Shown here: positions 7,998 through 18,796 of the stretch, one piece after another
How the letters are laid out: each line of letters begins with the position of its first letter
Position numbering within the stretch: the first letter of the stretch is position 1
NCBI RefSeq assembly: GCF_016908015.1
Contig: NZ_JAFBDB010000003.1
Location: 332,039-396,038, forward strand
From: Clostridium pascui
Lineage (GTDB): Bacteria > Bacillota > Clostridia > Clostridiales > Clostridiaceae
Direction: 5' to 3'
DNA length: 64,000 nt
The notes under the pieces: model-generated
Told to the model about the DNA's origin: nothing
Databases searched by the model: none
What the model saw: only the letters and a program-made list of their open reading frames with translations
Made by a program: the position numbers and the translations under genes

Positions 7998-10900
7998 TTA
8001 CACAACTCTAAGGCTGTCGTGTTTTATATATTTTTTCGTATCTTCTAAAGAGCTTTTTATCATTGTAAAACCTTGTAGCCTCTTTAATAATGCAGGTATC
8101 ATCTTATCTGGATATCTATAGAACTTACTTCCCCTTACTTTTATAACATTCCATCCACATTCCGTTAGTTTCAGCTGCATATTATAAAATTCGTGGTAGT
8201 TACTAGTATACTCGCTCTTTTCATCTTGACATAATATAGCTACCTTATTCTGTCCATTTTCTAGTACTAAGTCTATAGTATAGTTTCCTAATGCTATATT
8301 CGATAAGGGGTTAAATCCCTTACTCTTCAATATTTCATATATGTCCTTTTGTAATGTAGAATAGAATATACTATCTATGACCTTTTCTTCCCTCCTATAC
8401 TTATCATAATTTTGGCAGTAATCTAAAAGCTTATATCTTACACATTCCTTATTCAAATCTTCTAAATCTATGGAATGAAACACCCACATTTGATTTCTAG
8501 CCCTACTTGTAGCTACATTAAATCGCCTTACATCCGATTCACGATTAAGTACAGTATACTTTACATTATTAGACACTACCATAGAGAGAAACATTATATC
8601 TCTTTCGTCTCCTTGAAAAGAGTAAGCATCACCACATACTATTTTTCTTTTAAGAATTTCTTCCTCACCAATTTTGTCTCTTAAGAGAGCTTGAATAAAT
8701 TCTGTTTGCACATCTCCAAGTAGAGATATTACTCCTATGGACATTCCATTATATATTTTATCATTACATATTTTACATATCCTATCTACTATGGCTTCTG
8801 CCTCTATTATATTAAGAGGCCTATTTTTTTCTCTAATTCCACTTACCTTAACTGCACATACAGGCGGGTCAAATTTTTCATTTCTATGGGCAAACCTTAA
8901 TGTTGTTATCTCATCATTATAACAAAGCTTATTACTAAATTGTATTATTTCTGGTACTGATCTAAAGTGTTCTCTTAATACTACTCTATCAGGAAACACT
9001 CTGAGTGCAGTATCATATAAACTTGTACTTAAATCAAACCATTCCTTATTAGGTATATTTCTCAGATACGCTCTTATATACTTTTGCACCTCACCATGTG
9101 ATATTCCCACAACTTCCGGGCTTATTTGCTTATCATCTCCAACTATTATGGCCTTCTTCGCCCTCATAAGAGCACATAAGGTATAAATATTACTCTGACT
9201 ACTCTCATCACAAATAATAACATCAAATTGTTTATCTGAGAGCTTTACATTTTCTAAAAGCCTATTTAAAGGCATAATCCATACAGGTATAGCTTCCTTA
9301 CAGTTCTCCATTTCCTTTTGTGCAATTTGTATATAATCATTTACGAACTTGCCTGTTCCTTTTCCAATCCTTTTTACTGCCTGAAGCCATGAAAAAAGGC
9401 TTCTCTTTCCTTCTTCCGTTATACTACATATCTGTCTAAACCAAGTTTCCTTATAAACAAGCTGCCTAATTAGTATCTTTTCTTTTTGTTTTTCCTCTTG
9501 CAATCTTCCTTCTAACCATTCCTCATTTTGCTTCCATACTCCCTTAAGAAGGCCATCCCATTCTTTCCACTTCCATGCATTATTCCAGCTCTTCATATTT
9601 AATGATTCTTCTGTAGTTAATTTTATATATAACCTAGGACATACTCCCTTTATCTTATATAATATTTCATTTATCCCATTTAACTTATTTCTTATAATTC
9701 TTAACCTATTCACCTCTTTAAAACTTTCTTGAAGTTTTAAAACATCTCTTTTTTCTAGAGCTTCACATAGAATGCTGAAACCAGAATTATTCATAATTCT
9801 TATAATACTATCTAAAAAAATTTCAATCTCCTGTAACTCATATAATTCTTTGATTGACTTACAACATTCTTTTATATTTAATAAATCTTCTCTATTGTTT
9901 AAATCAATATCACTTGGAACAACAATTGCTCCAATTTTTTTTATTATATTTGGCTTTATATTATTAGTCCACTGACATAAATTTTCTATTTTATCTATAT
10001 ACCTTTCTGCTTTTATTAAGTCTTCTTCCTTTTCAGAAATGCCACATATATTTTTATAGCCTTTAAATGTACTATTCCAAATCGTTGTAATACCTTTAAT
10101 TATTTGCACCTTTTCAAAATATAATTTTAATATTGTAGCTTGATATATATTATTTATTGGATCACCATCTACTAGACATTTATCAATAACATATTTCTGT
10201 GATTTATTTTTTAATACAAACCACTTACTAAGCTTACCCTTCTTATCTAATTCATGAAATACTATTTCAAAATCCTTTTCTAAATGGGATAACTCAACCT
10301 CCTTTGGAAGTGTTATACAATGCTCACTTAACTCCTTTCTTATAACACTTATTCTTTTTATATAGCTTTTCCACCTTAATAAAAGGTCCATCGCGGAGTC
10401 TCTTAATAAAGCGCTATTATTAAAGTCTCTTACAAAACTATCTAATTCTATCTCATCACATATATTAAGCTTGTTATATCCTTCTTCTAATAGCTTAATA
10501 AGACCTTCATAATCAAATCCTTTGTTATCAGATATATTCCATTTTTCTAATGCTTTTTTATTATAATCATGATTACTTTTTAATTCTTCATACTTAGTAA
10601 ATACATTGTAAAGTTCCTCATGCCTTGGCATCTTATCTAAAATAGGTAACACCTTACTAATAATTTCTCTTTCTTTATTTGGAACTTCATTTAAAAATTC
10701 TATTACCTCTTCAAATTCACTTTCTGTAATTGGCGATTTTATATGAGAGTTTATATCATCTTCTATCCAAGAATATTCTTCTTCATTTTCTTTAAGCCAT
10801 CTAGCTATTTCCATTATGCTATAATCTCTTCCATGATACGGAATAATGGTATTTTCATTTTTCCATATATATTTAAGTTTATCTATTATATTATCTTGAT

Positions 10901-12086
10901 TTCTCTTACATTCATTTAATTTAATCCTTAGTACTCCTATCTCCTGCTGAAGTTGTATTGGATTTATGGATAAATTATCTGTAATATTCTTTACAGCACT
11001 CTCAAGGTTATCCATATCATTATTTTCATTACCTATAACATTCATACATAGTGAACTTATTTCCTCAGGAATCATATTCTTTAATACTTTAAGTGCTCTA
11101 TCTGTTTCACTAGTAACTAACACACTTTTTCCATGAGCTAATAAGTGACATATAAGATTTGCTATAGTATGACTTTTCCCTGTGCCTGGAGGCCCTTGAA
11201 CCACTAGTCCAAAATTACTTAATAGTCTAGTTGCTATTTCTTTTTGCTCTGTATTATATGGAAGAGGAAATAATAAGTCCTTCTCTAAATCCTTCCACTC
11301 TTCTTTTTCACCCTCTGTATGCTCTATCTTCTCATTTGTAACCAACGCCTCTATAGTTTTGGGTATTTCATATCCATTATCTATTTGCTCAAGTATGTGA
11401 TTTATTTCCTCATTCCAAATTCTTAAATCATATTCTCTAATTATAATAGCACTCTTATTTAATATATTTACATTAGAAGTTACTTCTATATTTTCTTTAA
11501 ATACATTTTCATTACACACTTTAAATTCTTTATCATTATCCACAGATAATACGTTTATAATGGGCTCATAATAGTTATTAATGTATTCTAACTCACTGAT
11601 TTTAACACTTTTATTTCTTACTTCTTCCTGTATTTCTACAAGTTTAGAGTAATTATGTATATTGAGCCCTTCTAGAAAGTGAGTATCCATCTCCATACTA
11701 CCCTTACTTTTCAAACAGAATATTGCCTTTTCTACTTTAAACTCCAGCTCTAACTGCATGGAAAACATTGTATGAACTATAGTTTCTTTTTCTTTTATCC
11801 ATGTAATAAGTCCTTTACCTAAAACAATTTCTAAATTCTTCGATTTGTTTTCAATTTGCTGATGTAAATTAAAGAAATAACTATATAGCTCTTTATCCAT
11901 TTTACTTATTTCTAATACACAACCTTCATCAGTACTTATCTTGCATCCAGTATGACTTAAGAGCTCCTTTTCAAAAAATACCCTTTCATACTCCCTTATA
12001 TGCCTTACTCTTTTTTCTTGAGATTTTTTTAAATTTCCTAGGTAATTAAATACACTTCTTACCTTTTCTCTTGTGTTTAAACTCAT
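7998..12086 (-). CDS. Large SF1 (DNA2/NAM7-like) helicase with Vsr-type nuclease-fold tail
   Basis: 1362 aa from ATG 12086. The middle and C-terminal parts carry superfamily 1 helicase motifs: Walker A GPPGTGKS near residue 297, DESSQS (motif II) near 958, GDDKQISP (III), YSFQGDERDI (V) and VATSRARNQM (VI). The 650 residues between motifs I and II form a long helical insertion. The last 100 residues (ILKSKGFNP...YTIDLVL...CGWNVIKVRGSKFY) match the Vsr/MTES_1575 nuclease fold, but the position of the catalytic acidic pair reads ILCQDE, so cleavage activity is doubtful. Such helicase-nuclease proteins occur among antiphage genes, but here neighbours are housekeeping. It has its own promoter at 12160-12188 and a hairpin after its stop. 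Confidence 0.8.
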   Translation of the reverse strand: MSLNTREKVRSVFNYLGNLKKSQEKRVRHIREYERVFFEKELLSHTGCKISTDEGCVLEISKMDKELYSYFFNLHQQIENKSKNLEIVLGKGLITWIKEKETIVHTMFSMQLELEFKVEKAIFCLKSKGSMEMDTHFLEGLNIHNYSKLVEIQEEVRNKSVKISELEYINNYYEPIINVLSVDNDKEFKVCNENVFKENIEVTSNVNILNKSAIIIREYDLRIWNEEINHILEQIDNGYEIPKTIEALVTNEKIEHTEGEKEEWKDLEKDLLFPLPYNTEQKEIATRLLSNFGLVVQGPPGTGKSHTIANLICHLLAHGKSVLVTSETDRALKVLKNMIPEEISSLCMNVIGNENNDMDNLESAVKNITDNLSINPIQLQQEIGVLRIKLNECKRNQDNIIDKLKYIWKNENTIIPYHGRDYSIMEIARWLKENEEEYSWIEDDINSHIKSPITESEFEEVIEFLNEVPNKEREIISKVLPILDKMPRHEELYNVFTKYEELKSNHDYNKKALEKWNISDNKGFDYEGLIKLLEEGYNKLNICDEIELDSFVRDFNNSALLRDSAMDLLLRWKSYIKRISVIRKELSEHCITLPKEVELSHLEKDFEIVFHELDKKGKLSKWFVLKNKSQKYVIDKCLVDGDPINNIYQATILKLYFEKVQIIKGITTIWNSTFKGYKNICGISEKEEDLIKAERYIDKIENLCQWTNNIKPNIIKKIGAIVVPSDIDLNNREDLLNIKECCKSIKELYELQEIEIFLDSIIRIMNNSGFSILCEALEKRDVLKLQESFKEVNRLRIIRNKLNGINEILYKIKGVCPRLYIKLTTEESLNMKSWNNAWKWKEWDGLLKGVWKQNEEWLEGRLQEEKQKEKILIRQLVYKETWFRQICSITEEGKRSLFSWLQAVKRIGKGTGKFVNDYIQIAQKEMENCKEAIPVWIMPLNRLLENVKLSDKQFDVIICDESSQSNIYTLCALMRAKKAIIVGDDKQISPEVVGISHGEVQKYIRAYLRNIPNKEWFDLSTSLYDTALRVFPDRVVLREHFRSVPEIIQFSNKLCYNDEITTLRFAHRNEKFDPPVCAVKVSGIREKNRPLNIIEAEAIVDRICKICNDKIYNGMSIGVISLLGDVQTEFIQALLRDKIGEEEILKRKIVCGDAYSFQGDERDIMFLSMVVSNNVKYTVLNRESDVRRFNVATSRARNQMWVFHSIDLEDLNKECVRYKLLDYCQNYDKYRREEKVIDSIFYSTLQKDIYEILKSKGFNPLSNIALGNYTIDLVLENGQNKVAILCQDEKSEYTSNYHEFYNMQLKLTECGWNVIKVRGSKFYRYPDKMIPALLKRLQGFTMIKSSLEDTKKYIKHDSLRVV

Positions 12087-12159
12087 AACTTTTACCCCCA
12101 TAATTTATACTAGATGCTTGTCCTTGCTATAAACTATAAGTATATTACTTGTATGTTAA

Positions 12160-12188
12160 ATTATAACACCCATGTAAATGTTTTTCAA
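12160..12188 (-). promoter_or_regulatory. Sigma-A-type promoter of the SF1 helicase gene
   Basis: TTGAAA (12183-12188), 17-base spacer, TATAAT (12160-12165). Transcription would start about 65-70 bases before the ATG. Confidence 0.7.
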
Positions 12189-12294
12189 AATTTTTATAAT
12201 ACAATATTTGTTCTGAATTTACATTAATATACAGGCCAAATACATAATTAAACACTTATTTTAATTATTAGGCATAAAATAATACACAAAAAAT

Positions 12295-12324
12295 AAAACC
12301 ATGTAGATTTTTCTACATGGTTTT
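12295..12324 (-). terminator. Terminator after ccpA
   Basis: A 13-bp perfect stem (AAAACCATGTAGA) with a TTTT loop and a T-rich tail on the minus strand, just after the ccpA stop. Confidence 0.85.
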
Positions 12325-12334
12325 ATTTGTAATT

Positions 12335-13333
12335 TTATTTTTTAGTAGAGTTTCTTTCAATCATCCTATATGGTAGAACATAATGTTTTTCCTCTACAGG
12401 CTGCTTGTTTATTATTTTTATAAGCATTCTCATTCCTACAGACCCCATATCATACATTGGCTGTGCTACAGTTGTAAGTTTAGGATAAAATATTTCTGAT
12501 GCATATATGTTATCAAAACCTACTACTTCTATATTATTTGGCACATCTACTCCCTTTTCTCTTAGTGCATTTATAACACCCATGGCAATTTCATCTCCAG
12601 CACAGAATACTGCATCTACCTCAGCCTTATCTAGTATACCCAATATTCCTTCATATCCGTCGTTAGGTTTCATTCCACCAAAATGCACAAGATGAGGATT
12701 TAAATTTATACCTTTTTCTCTTAATGCCCTTTTATATCCAACATATCTAAGTGCCGCCGCGTTAAAATTTTCTTCATCCGAACCAATATAGGCAATCTTA
12801 TTATTCCCTTTATCTATTAAATATTTCACTGCATCATAAGCTGCCTGTTCATTATCTATTACTACACTTGGGAAACTATTATCTTTATCTATGGTCTCTA
12901 CTAATACTGTAGGAATTTCTAATTTATTTATAAGCTCAATTGTATTTTTTTCAAGGGAATTACTCATATAAAGAACTCCGTCTACCATTTTTTCCCTTAG
13001 AACCTTTAGATATTCCATTTCCTTTTCTACATCCATGTCTGTATTACACAAAATTATGTTGTAGTCATATATATTAGCTACATCTTCTGCCCCTCTTACT
13101 ATTTCAGGATAAAATTGATTTGATATATCTGGAATTATTATGCCAATAGTGCTAGTTTTCTGCGTTTTTAGACTTCTCGCCACTATATTAGGTCTATAAC
13201 CTAATTTTTTTATTGCATCTACGACCTTTTTCTTTGTATCATCGTTTACAACGTCTACGTCATTTAAAACTCTTGAAACTGTTGCAATGGAAACTCCTGC
13301 CTCTTTTGCAACGTCTTTTATAGATGCTGCCAT
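12335..13333 (-). CDS. ccpA: LacI-family regulator, catabolite control protein A
   Basis: 332 aa. The N-terminal helix-turn-helix and hinge (SIKDVAKEAGVSIATVSRVLN, then ARSLKTQKT) bind operators; the remainder is the periplasmic-binding-protein-like core (IGIIIPDISNQFYPEIVRGAED, VVGFDNIYASEIFYPKLTTVAQP). Length, N-terminus and isolation from sugar genes fit CcpA, the HPr-Ser-P-dependent global carbon regulator, better than a local sugar repressor. An AGGGGTG site precedes ATG 13333. It follows ileS by 74 bases containing a hairpin; no separate promoter was obvious. A sugar-specific LacI paralogue remains possible. Confidence 0.82.
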   Translation of the reverse strand: MAASIKDVAKEAGVSIATVSRVLNDVDVVNDDTKKKVVDAIKKLGYRPNIVARSLKTQKTSTIGIIIPDISNQFYPEIVRGAEDVANIYDYNIILCNTDMDVEKEMEYLKVLREKMVDGVLYMSNSLEKNTIELINKLEIPTVLVETIDKDNSFPSVVIDNEQAAYDAVKYLIDKGNNKIAYIGSDEENFNAAALRYVGYKRALREKGINLNPHLVHFGGMKPNDGYEGILGILDKAEVDAVFCAGDEIAMGVINALREKGVDVPNNIEVVGFDNIYASEIFYPKLTTVAQPMYDMGSVGMRMLIKIINKQPVEEKHYVLPYRMIERNSTKK

Positions 13334-13363
13334 AATATCACCCCTAAAAATATTTTTATATAA

Positions 13364-13399
13364 ATAGCATGTAGATAAGACATATTATCTACATGCTAT
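13364..13399 (-). terminator. Hairpin between ileS and ccpA
   Basis: A 15-bp perfect stem (ATAGCATGTAGATAA) with a 6-base loop, starting 8 bases after the ileS stop. The tail is TTTATATAAAAATATTTTT, a weak U-tract, so partial read-through to ccpA is plausible. Confidence 0.65.
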
Positions 13400-13406
13400 G
13401 TTTAAA

Positions 13407-16400
13407 TTACTTTATTACTTGTGCTTGAAGTTTGAAGTCTTCTCCATTTATCTTAGTATCTACATATTCTACATTTTCATTATACTTTATTTCCATAGAT
13501 AAAGTTTCTTTTTTAATATTATCTTCAAACTTTTTAACTACATTTTCAAGCTTTTCATTGCCATCTACATAGAGAATTATCTTATCAGCTACTTCAAAAT
13601 TGTTTTCTTTTCTCATATTTTGAACTTTGCTTAATATTTCTCTTAGATGTCCTTCTTCTCTTAATTCTTCTGTTAAAGTTGTGTCAAGTACAACACCCAT
13701 AGTACCTTCGCCTGCGAAAGCAAATCCTTCTAATCCCTGCATTGTAACAAGTAAATTATCTTGATTTAACTCTATTTCTATATCGTTAGCTTTTATTACT
13801 ATGCTTTCTCCAGCTTGAATCTTTTGCGCTAGCTCCATTTGATTCATAGCTCCAAGTTCTTTTCTGATTACAGGAATATATCTCCCATAAGCCTTACCAA
13901 GTACAGGTAAGTTTGGCTTAATATCAAAGTTAACATAACTTGAAAGGTCTGCTCCAAATATTACTTCTTTTATATTAAGTTCATCTCTTATAATATCTCC
14001 ATAGTATTCTTGAAGCGATTTAGAACTTACAAGCATCTTTGAAAGCGGCTGTCTATTCTTTATATTAGCCCCATTTCTAGCACTTCTTCCAAGTTTAACC
14101 ATTTTATAAGCCTCTTCCATTTCTCCTTCAAGCTCTTTATCTATCAATTCTTCAGCATATTTTGGCCATGGACATAAATGTACACTTTCTTTAGCTGTCT
14201 TATCTAATTCTAGTACTAAGTTTTGATATATTTCTTCAGTGATAAATGGTACAAATGGAGCTGCTACTAGCGTTAGCGTAGTAAGTACCTTGTATAAAGT
14301 TACATAAGCTCCTATCTTATCATTTGTTAGGGTTTCACTCCAGAATCTTGATCTATTTCTTCTTACATACCAATTAGATAATTCATCTACAAACTCTTCA
14401 ATAGCAAGAGCTGCCTGAGTTATTCCATAACCATCCATGTTGTTTTCTACAGTTTTTATTAGTGTGTTTAATTTAGAAATTATCCATTTATCCATTACAT
14501 TTTCACTTACAAAGTCCTTATATTGTAATGGATTAAACTGATCTATCTCTGCATATAACACATAAAATGAATATACATTCCATAAAGTACTTAAGAACTT
14601 TCTTTGTGTTTCTTCTACGTCCTCCACAGAAAATCTAGTTGGAAGCCATGGAGCACTTGCAGTATAAAAATGCCATCTACAAGCATCTGCTCCAACCTTA
14701 TCTAATATTTCAAATGGGTCTACTACATTTCCTTTATGCTTTGACATTTTAAGTCCATGTTTGTCAAGTACATGACCAAGAACTATACAATTTTCAAATG
14801 GATTTGTATCAAATAAGGATGTAGATATAGCCATTAAAGTATAAAACCATCCTCTTGTCTGGTCTACAGCTTCTGAAATAAACTGCGCTGGGAAATTACT
14901 TTCAAATATTTCTTTGTTTTCAAAAGGATAATGATGCTGTGCAAAAGGCATAGAACCTGAATCAAACCAACAATCTATAACCTCTCCTGTTCTCTTCATC
15001 TCCTTTTCACAATGAGGACATCTTAATTTAACTTCATCTATGTATGGTTTATGAAGTTCTATATTTTCCGGTACATTTATTCCCTTTTCTTTAAGTTCTG
15101 CTACACTTCCTATACATTCTCTATGTCCACATTCACATTCCCAAATTGGTAGAGGAGTTCCCCAGTATCTATCTCTTGAAATACCCCAATCTATTACATT
15201 CTCTAAGAACTTTCCAAATCTTCCTGTTCTCACGTTATCAGGATACCAATTTACTCTGTTATTATTTTCTAAAAGCCTATCTCTTAGTGATGTCATTCTA
15301 ACAAACCAGCTATCCTTTGGATAGTATAAAAGAGTTGTGTCACATCTCCAGCAATGTGGATATGAGTGAGTGAACTTCTCTGATTTATAAAGTAATCCTC
15401 TTTCTTTTAGTTCTTCAAGAATTTTAGGATCGGCTTTTTTCACAAACATACCCTTCCAAGGCTCGACAGCTTCTACAAATTTACCTTCTCCATCAACAAG
15501 GTTTATAAGAGGTAGATTATATTTTTTCCCTGTTTGATTATCATCTTCACCATAAGCTGGTGCAGTATGTACAACCCCTGTACCATCTGATAATGTTACG
15601 TAATCCGCATGAACTACATAAAATGCCTTTTCCTTTGGAGTTACAAACTTAAAAAGCTGCTCGTATTCTGTTCCAAGTAATTCTTCACCTTTAAATTCTC
15701 TTACTACTTCATATTCTCCTTCTATAACTTTAGAAACAAGTTCCTTAGCAAGTATTAGATGCTCATTATTATTTAATACTTCTACATAATCATAAGCCTT
15801 GTTTATAGTTAATGCTACGTTACTTGGTAAAGTCCATGGAGTAGTTGTCCAAGCTAATATGTATTTATTTTCTTCTCCCTTTACTTTAAACTTTGCTATA
15901 GCTGTGGCTTCTTTTACATCTTTATATCCTTGTGCAACTTCATGAGATGAAAGGGATGTTCCACATCTTGGGCAATAAGGTATAACCTTATGTCCTTTGT
16001 AAAGAAGTTCTTTTTCCCACATTTGCTTTAATGCCCACCATACAGATTCTATATAATTATTATGATATGTTACATAAGGATCATCCATATCAACCCAGAA
16101 GGCTAATTTTTCTGACATATCTTTCCACATAGTTGAATATGTAAATACAGATTCTTTACATTGTTCTATAAACTTTTCTACACCATAATTTTCTATGTCT
16201 TGTTTCCCAGAAATACCAAGTTTTTTTTCTATTTCAAGTTCCACAGGAAGTCCATGAGTATCCCATCCTGCTTTTCTTAAAACTCTATATCCCTTCATTA
16301 CCTTGTATCTTGGAATTAAATCCTTTATTACTCTTGTTAATACATGACCTACATGTGGCTTTCCATTAGCAGTTGGCGGTCCATCATAAAAAGTAAAGTA

Positions 16401-16517
16401 TTCCCCTTCTTTATTTAGATCAAAGTTTTTATTAACTATTTTTTCATTTTCCCAAAAACTTAATACGTCACGTTCCACTTGTACAAAGCCTTTGGAGTTA
16501 TCAATTTTCTTATACAT
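13407..16517 (-). CDS. ileS: Isoleucyl-tRNA synthetase
   Basis: 1036 aa from ATG 16517 ([11 protein letters not shown]), chosen because AGGAGGG lies 8 bases upstream; the frame is open further but without a ribosome site. It charges tRNA-Ile. Class I signatures [15 protein letters not shown] (HIGH-like) and [12 protein letters not shown] (KMSKS-like) are present, with the CP1 editing domain between ([12 protein letters not shown]). A CPRCGT and two CPHC/CECGH zinc-like pairs are visible in the CP region. The length and sequence style match the eukaryote-like type 2 IleRS, the form associated with mupirocin insensitivity. Expression is probably controlled by the T-box leader just upstream. Confidence 0.96.
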   Translation of the reverse strand: MYKKIDNSKGFVQVERDVLSFWENEKIVNKNFDLNKEGEYFTFYDGPPTANGKPHVGHVLTRVIKDLIPRYKVMKGYRVLRKAGWDTHGLPVELEIEKKLGISGKQDIENYGVEKFIEQCKESVFTYSTMWKDMSEKLAFWVDMDDPYVTYHNNYIESVWWALKQMWEKELLYKGHKVIPYCPRCGTSLSSHEVAQGYKDVKEATAIAKFKVKGEENKYILAWTTTPWTLPSNVALTINKAYDYVEVLNNNEHLILAKELVSKVIEGEYEVVREFKGEELLGTEYEQLFKFVTPKEKAFYVVHADYVTLSDGTGVVHTAPAYGEDDNQTGKKYNLPLINLVDGEGKFVEAVEPWKGMFVKKADPKILEELKERGLLYKSEKFTHSYPHCWRCDTTLLYYPKDSWFVRMTSLRDRLLENNNRVNWYPDNVRTGRFGKFLENVIDWGISRDRYWGTPLPIWECECGHRECIGSVAELKEKGINVPENIELHKPYIDEVKLRCPHCEKEMKRTGEVIDCWFDSGSMPFAQHHYPFENKEIFESNFPAQFISEAVDQTRGWFYTLMAISTSLFDTNPFENCIVLGHVLDKHGLKMSKHKGNVVDPFEILDKVGADACRWHFYTASAPWLPTRFSVEDVEETQRKFLSTLWNVYSFYVLYAEIDQFNPLQYKDFVSENVMDKWIISKLNTLIKTVENNMDGYGITQAALAIEEFVDELSNWYVRRNRSRFWSETLTNDKIGAYVTLYKVLTTLTLVAAPFVPFITEEIYQNLVLELDKTAKESVHLCPWPKYAEELIDKELEGEMEEAYKMVKLGRSARNGANIKNRQPLSKMLVSSKSLQEYYGDIIRDELNIKEVIFGADLSSYVNFDIKPNLPVLGKAYGRYIPVIRKELGAMNQMELAQKIQAGESIVIKANDIEIELNQDNLLVTMQGLEGFAFAGEGTMGVVLDTTLTEELREEGHLREILSKVQNMRKENNFEVADKIILYVDGNEKLENVVKKFEDNIKKETLSMEIKYNENVEYVDTKINGEDFKLQAQVIK

Positions 16518-16582
16518 TAAGCAATCCCTCCTGTTATTATTGTTGACCTTCATTTTGTATAATAAACAATTTATATACTAAA

Positions 16583-16812
16583 AAACAAAAAACTTCGCCC
16601 AAATAGGACGAAGTTAAACTCGCTATACCACCTATGGATATAAATTTCAAGCACTTTCATGCTCTATCTCTTAACGCGAGATCACGGATAAGCTTACTAT
16701 AATTTCAGCATTCAACTCCAAGGTGATTTTCTTTAAACTATAAACTATGGATTTTCACCAATCTCCACTCTCTGTAAGCTATAGACTTTAAATACTTTTC
16801 CTTTTCACTGCT
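16583..16812 (-). promoter_or_regulatory. T-box leader of ileS
   Basis: The minus strand carries the T-box core ATAGGTGGTATAGCGAG (complement of 16621-16637), a stem I region with the AGAGAGTGG element, and a terminator hairpin ACTTCGTCC/GGGCGAAGT followed by TTTTTTGTTTTTT (16583-16613). A likely specifier is ATT (Ile) in CTGAAATTATAG at 16701-16703. Uncharged tRNA-Ile should favour the antiterminator and read-through into ileS. Confidence 0.9.
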
Positions 16813-16888
16813 TTTAACTAATAATATTAATCTAAGTGAAATTTTATTATATTATAGTATATTAAATTTTTATTGTCAATTGATTTTA

Positions 16889-18658
16889 CTACATTCCTAG
16901 TGCTTTAAATATTCCATTTGCCAAAGCTTGAGCAGACTTATCCTGAAATTCTTCACTTCTTAAATTTTTTTCTCCTGTAGGATTACTTATAAATTCAAGT
17001 TCTGCAAGTATTGCAGGAGCATCTGTATACTTAATAACATAAAATCCTGCAGTTTTAACCTTTCTATCTATAGTCCCAAGTTTGCTTATAAGTTCCTGCT
17101 GAACATATGTAGCTAACCTTTGACTTGCAGTACTTCCTCCATCCCACCAGTAGGTTTCTGTTCCACTAGCAGCAGGTGTAGCTGAATTACAATGGATAGA
17201 CACATAATAATTTGCATTAGCCTGATTTGATATTAATACCCTTTTTTGTAAATCCTGAGAAACATTGGACGGCCATGATACAACATCACTGCTTCGTGTA
17301 TATACAACTCTTATTCCTTTAGCTTCTAGCAGCTTCCCAAGTTTTAACCCCACAGATAAAGCAACATCTTTTTCCTTAAGTCCTGTAGGTCCTATAGCTC
17401 CAGGGTCATATCCTCCATGTCCCGGGTCTACAACCACAGTATATTTACCACTTTTGGTTACTAAAATAGTCCATATAACCTTTCCTGAATATCCATCTAC
17501 AGTTCCTATATGGGTATATGTACCAGCCGTGCTCGTATTCACTGAAGGCTTGTCCCACCTCACGGCAACTTGTTCTTTAGTTCCATCATTTCTTGTTGCA
17601 GTAACGGTAGTTGGCAGTGTAATTGTACCTCCCTCAGTTACTGACTTTATAACATCCTTTTCTGCAATATCTGTAATAGTTGATTGGGAACCTTTAACTT
17701 GCATTATAGCATTTGCTATTCCTTCTGCATATTTATATTGAGTAGATAGATCAGAAAGCTTATCTTCCTCATCTGGATTGCTTAAAAATCCCAAAAACAC
17801 CTTAGCAGTAGGTATATTGGGTAGTGCTGTGAACTCTGGCATTGATCCAGTCTTAATCCCCCTATTAGTAGCACCTGTTTTTGAGATCATGTTGCTTTGT
17901 AATAAGCTTGCTAGCGTCTGAGATTTGCTATTTCCAGACATATAGAACGTTTCAAGCCCAGAAGCATCCATACTTCCTGCTAAATTGGCATGTATACTTA
18001 CTACATAGCTGGCACCAGAAGTACTAAGCTGTGAAAAACGTGAATTCATATCATCCGCTGCCCAACTTATATCATCATTTATTCTAGTATAAGTTACATC
18101 GATGCCTTTTTGTTCTAAAATGTCTCCAGCCTTTAATGCTACACTTAAGGCTAAATCTTTTTCTTTCAATCCGTTAAGTCCAGTTATTCCATCATCTTGT
18201 CCACCGTGACCTGCATCTAATACTACCTTGAAGTTATTACTTACTGGTGGATTCAATGGTGAAGACTTTACAGTAAAATTCATTTTTACATCTTGTTTTA
18301 ACGTATCTCCTGAAGTTTTTTTCACATTTTTGCTTATTGTCAAAGTATAGTTTTTCCCAACTTCATATTTTACTCCTGATTTTAAAGCCACTGTTACAGA
18401 CCTATTATCAGAATTTAAAACAGCACTTATTCCAATATTCTGTCCAGAATCATCTACCATCATAAAGTTACTTTCATTCACTGAACTTGCGTTTATAGGA
18501 TAATTAAATTTTATATTCCAGCTCTTACTTAAATCTGAAATACTATACGTAGTCTTCCATTGTATGTAGTCTTCTGCTGCATATACAACAGCGTTACTTA
18601 AAAACAAAAAACTCATCATAAATGATATTATCAAAAACATCATTTTGTTTCTTCTCAA
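16889..18658 (-). CDS. N-acetylmuramoyl-L-alanine amidase with two Amidase_3 domains
   Basis: 589 aa from TTG 18658, which gives a clean signal peptide (MRRNKMMFLIISF...VVYA) behind a GGGGGTGG site; an upstream ATG would add 14 unlikely residues. Domains in order: Big_5/SbsA-like Ig module (about 35-135), first zinc amidase (about 145-315, GHGG, KEKD, SIHAN), Big_4-like Ig module (about 330-405), second zinc amidase (about 405-589, same motifs plus AELEFISNP). It would cleave the MurNAc-L-Ala bond outside the membrane. In the first amidase the catalytic Glu position reads Phe (AKVFLGFLSNP), so only the second looks fully active. Tandem duplication followed by divergence is likely. Confidence 0.9.
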   Translation of the reverse strand: MRRNKMMFLIISFMMSFLFLSNAVVYAAEDYIQWKTTYSISDLSKSWNIKFNYPINASSVNESNFMMVDDSGQNIGISAVLNSDNRSVTVALKSGVKYEVGKNYTLTISKNVKKTSGDTLKQDVKMNFTVKSSPLNPPVSNNFKVVLDAGHGGQDDGITGLNGLKEKDLALSVALKAGDILEQKGIDVTYTRINDDISWAADDMNSRFSQLSTSGASYVVSIHANLAGSMDASGLETFYMSGNSKSQTLASLLQSNMISKTGATNRGIKTGSMPEFTALPNIPTAKVFLGFLSNPDEEDKLSDLSTQYKYAEGIANAIMQVKGSQSTITDIAEKDVIKSVTEGGTITLPTTVTATRNDGTKEQVAVRWDKPSVNTSTAGTYTHIGTVDGYSGKVIWTILVTKSGKYTVVVDPGHGGYDPGAIGPTGLKEKDVALSVGLKLGKLLEAKGIRVVYTRSSDVVSWPSNVSQDLQKRVLISNQANANYYVSIHCNSATPAASGTETYWWDGGSTASQRLATYVQQELISKLGTIDRKVKTAGFYVIKYTDAPAILAELEFISNPTGEKNLRSEEFQDKSAQALANGIFKALGM

Positions 18659-18796
18659 CTCGCCACCCCCAAAATTTATACTAACATTCATATGTAGCAA
18701 GTTTATTATCTTAAGCTACAATTATATTATAATTAGGATTACTTCAGTTTTCCACATAAAATTTAAAATATATTAAAAATTCATCTAAATCTATAA

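Noticed and set aside
16518..16553. 12-residue N-terminal extension of IleS
   Set aside because: No ribosome site upstream; AGGAGGG points to ATG 16517.
17265..17741. 158-codon plus-strand open frame inside the amidase gene
   Set aside because: Antisense shadow of a conserved coding sequence; no start signals and no protein-like motifs.
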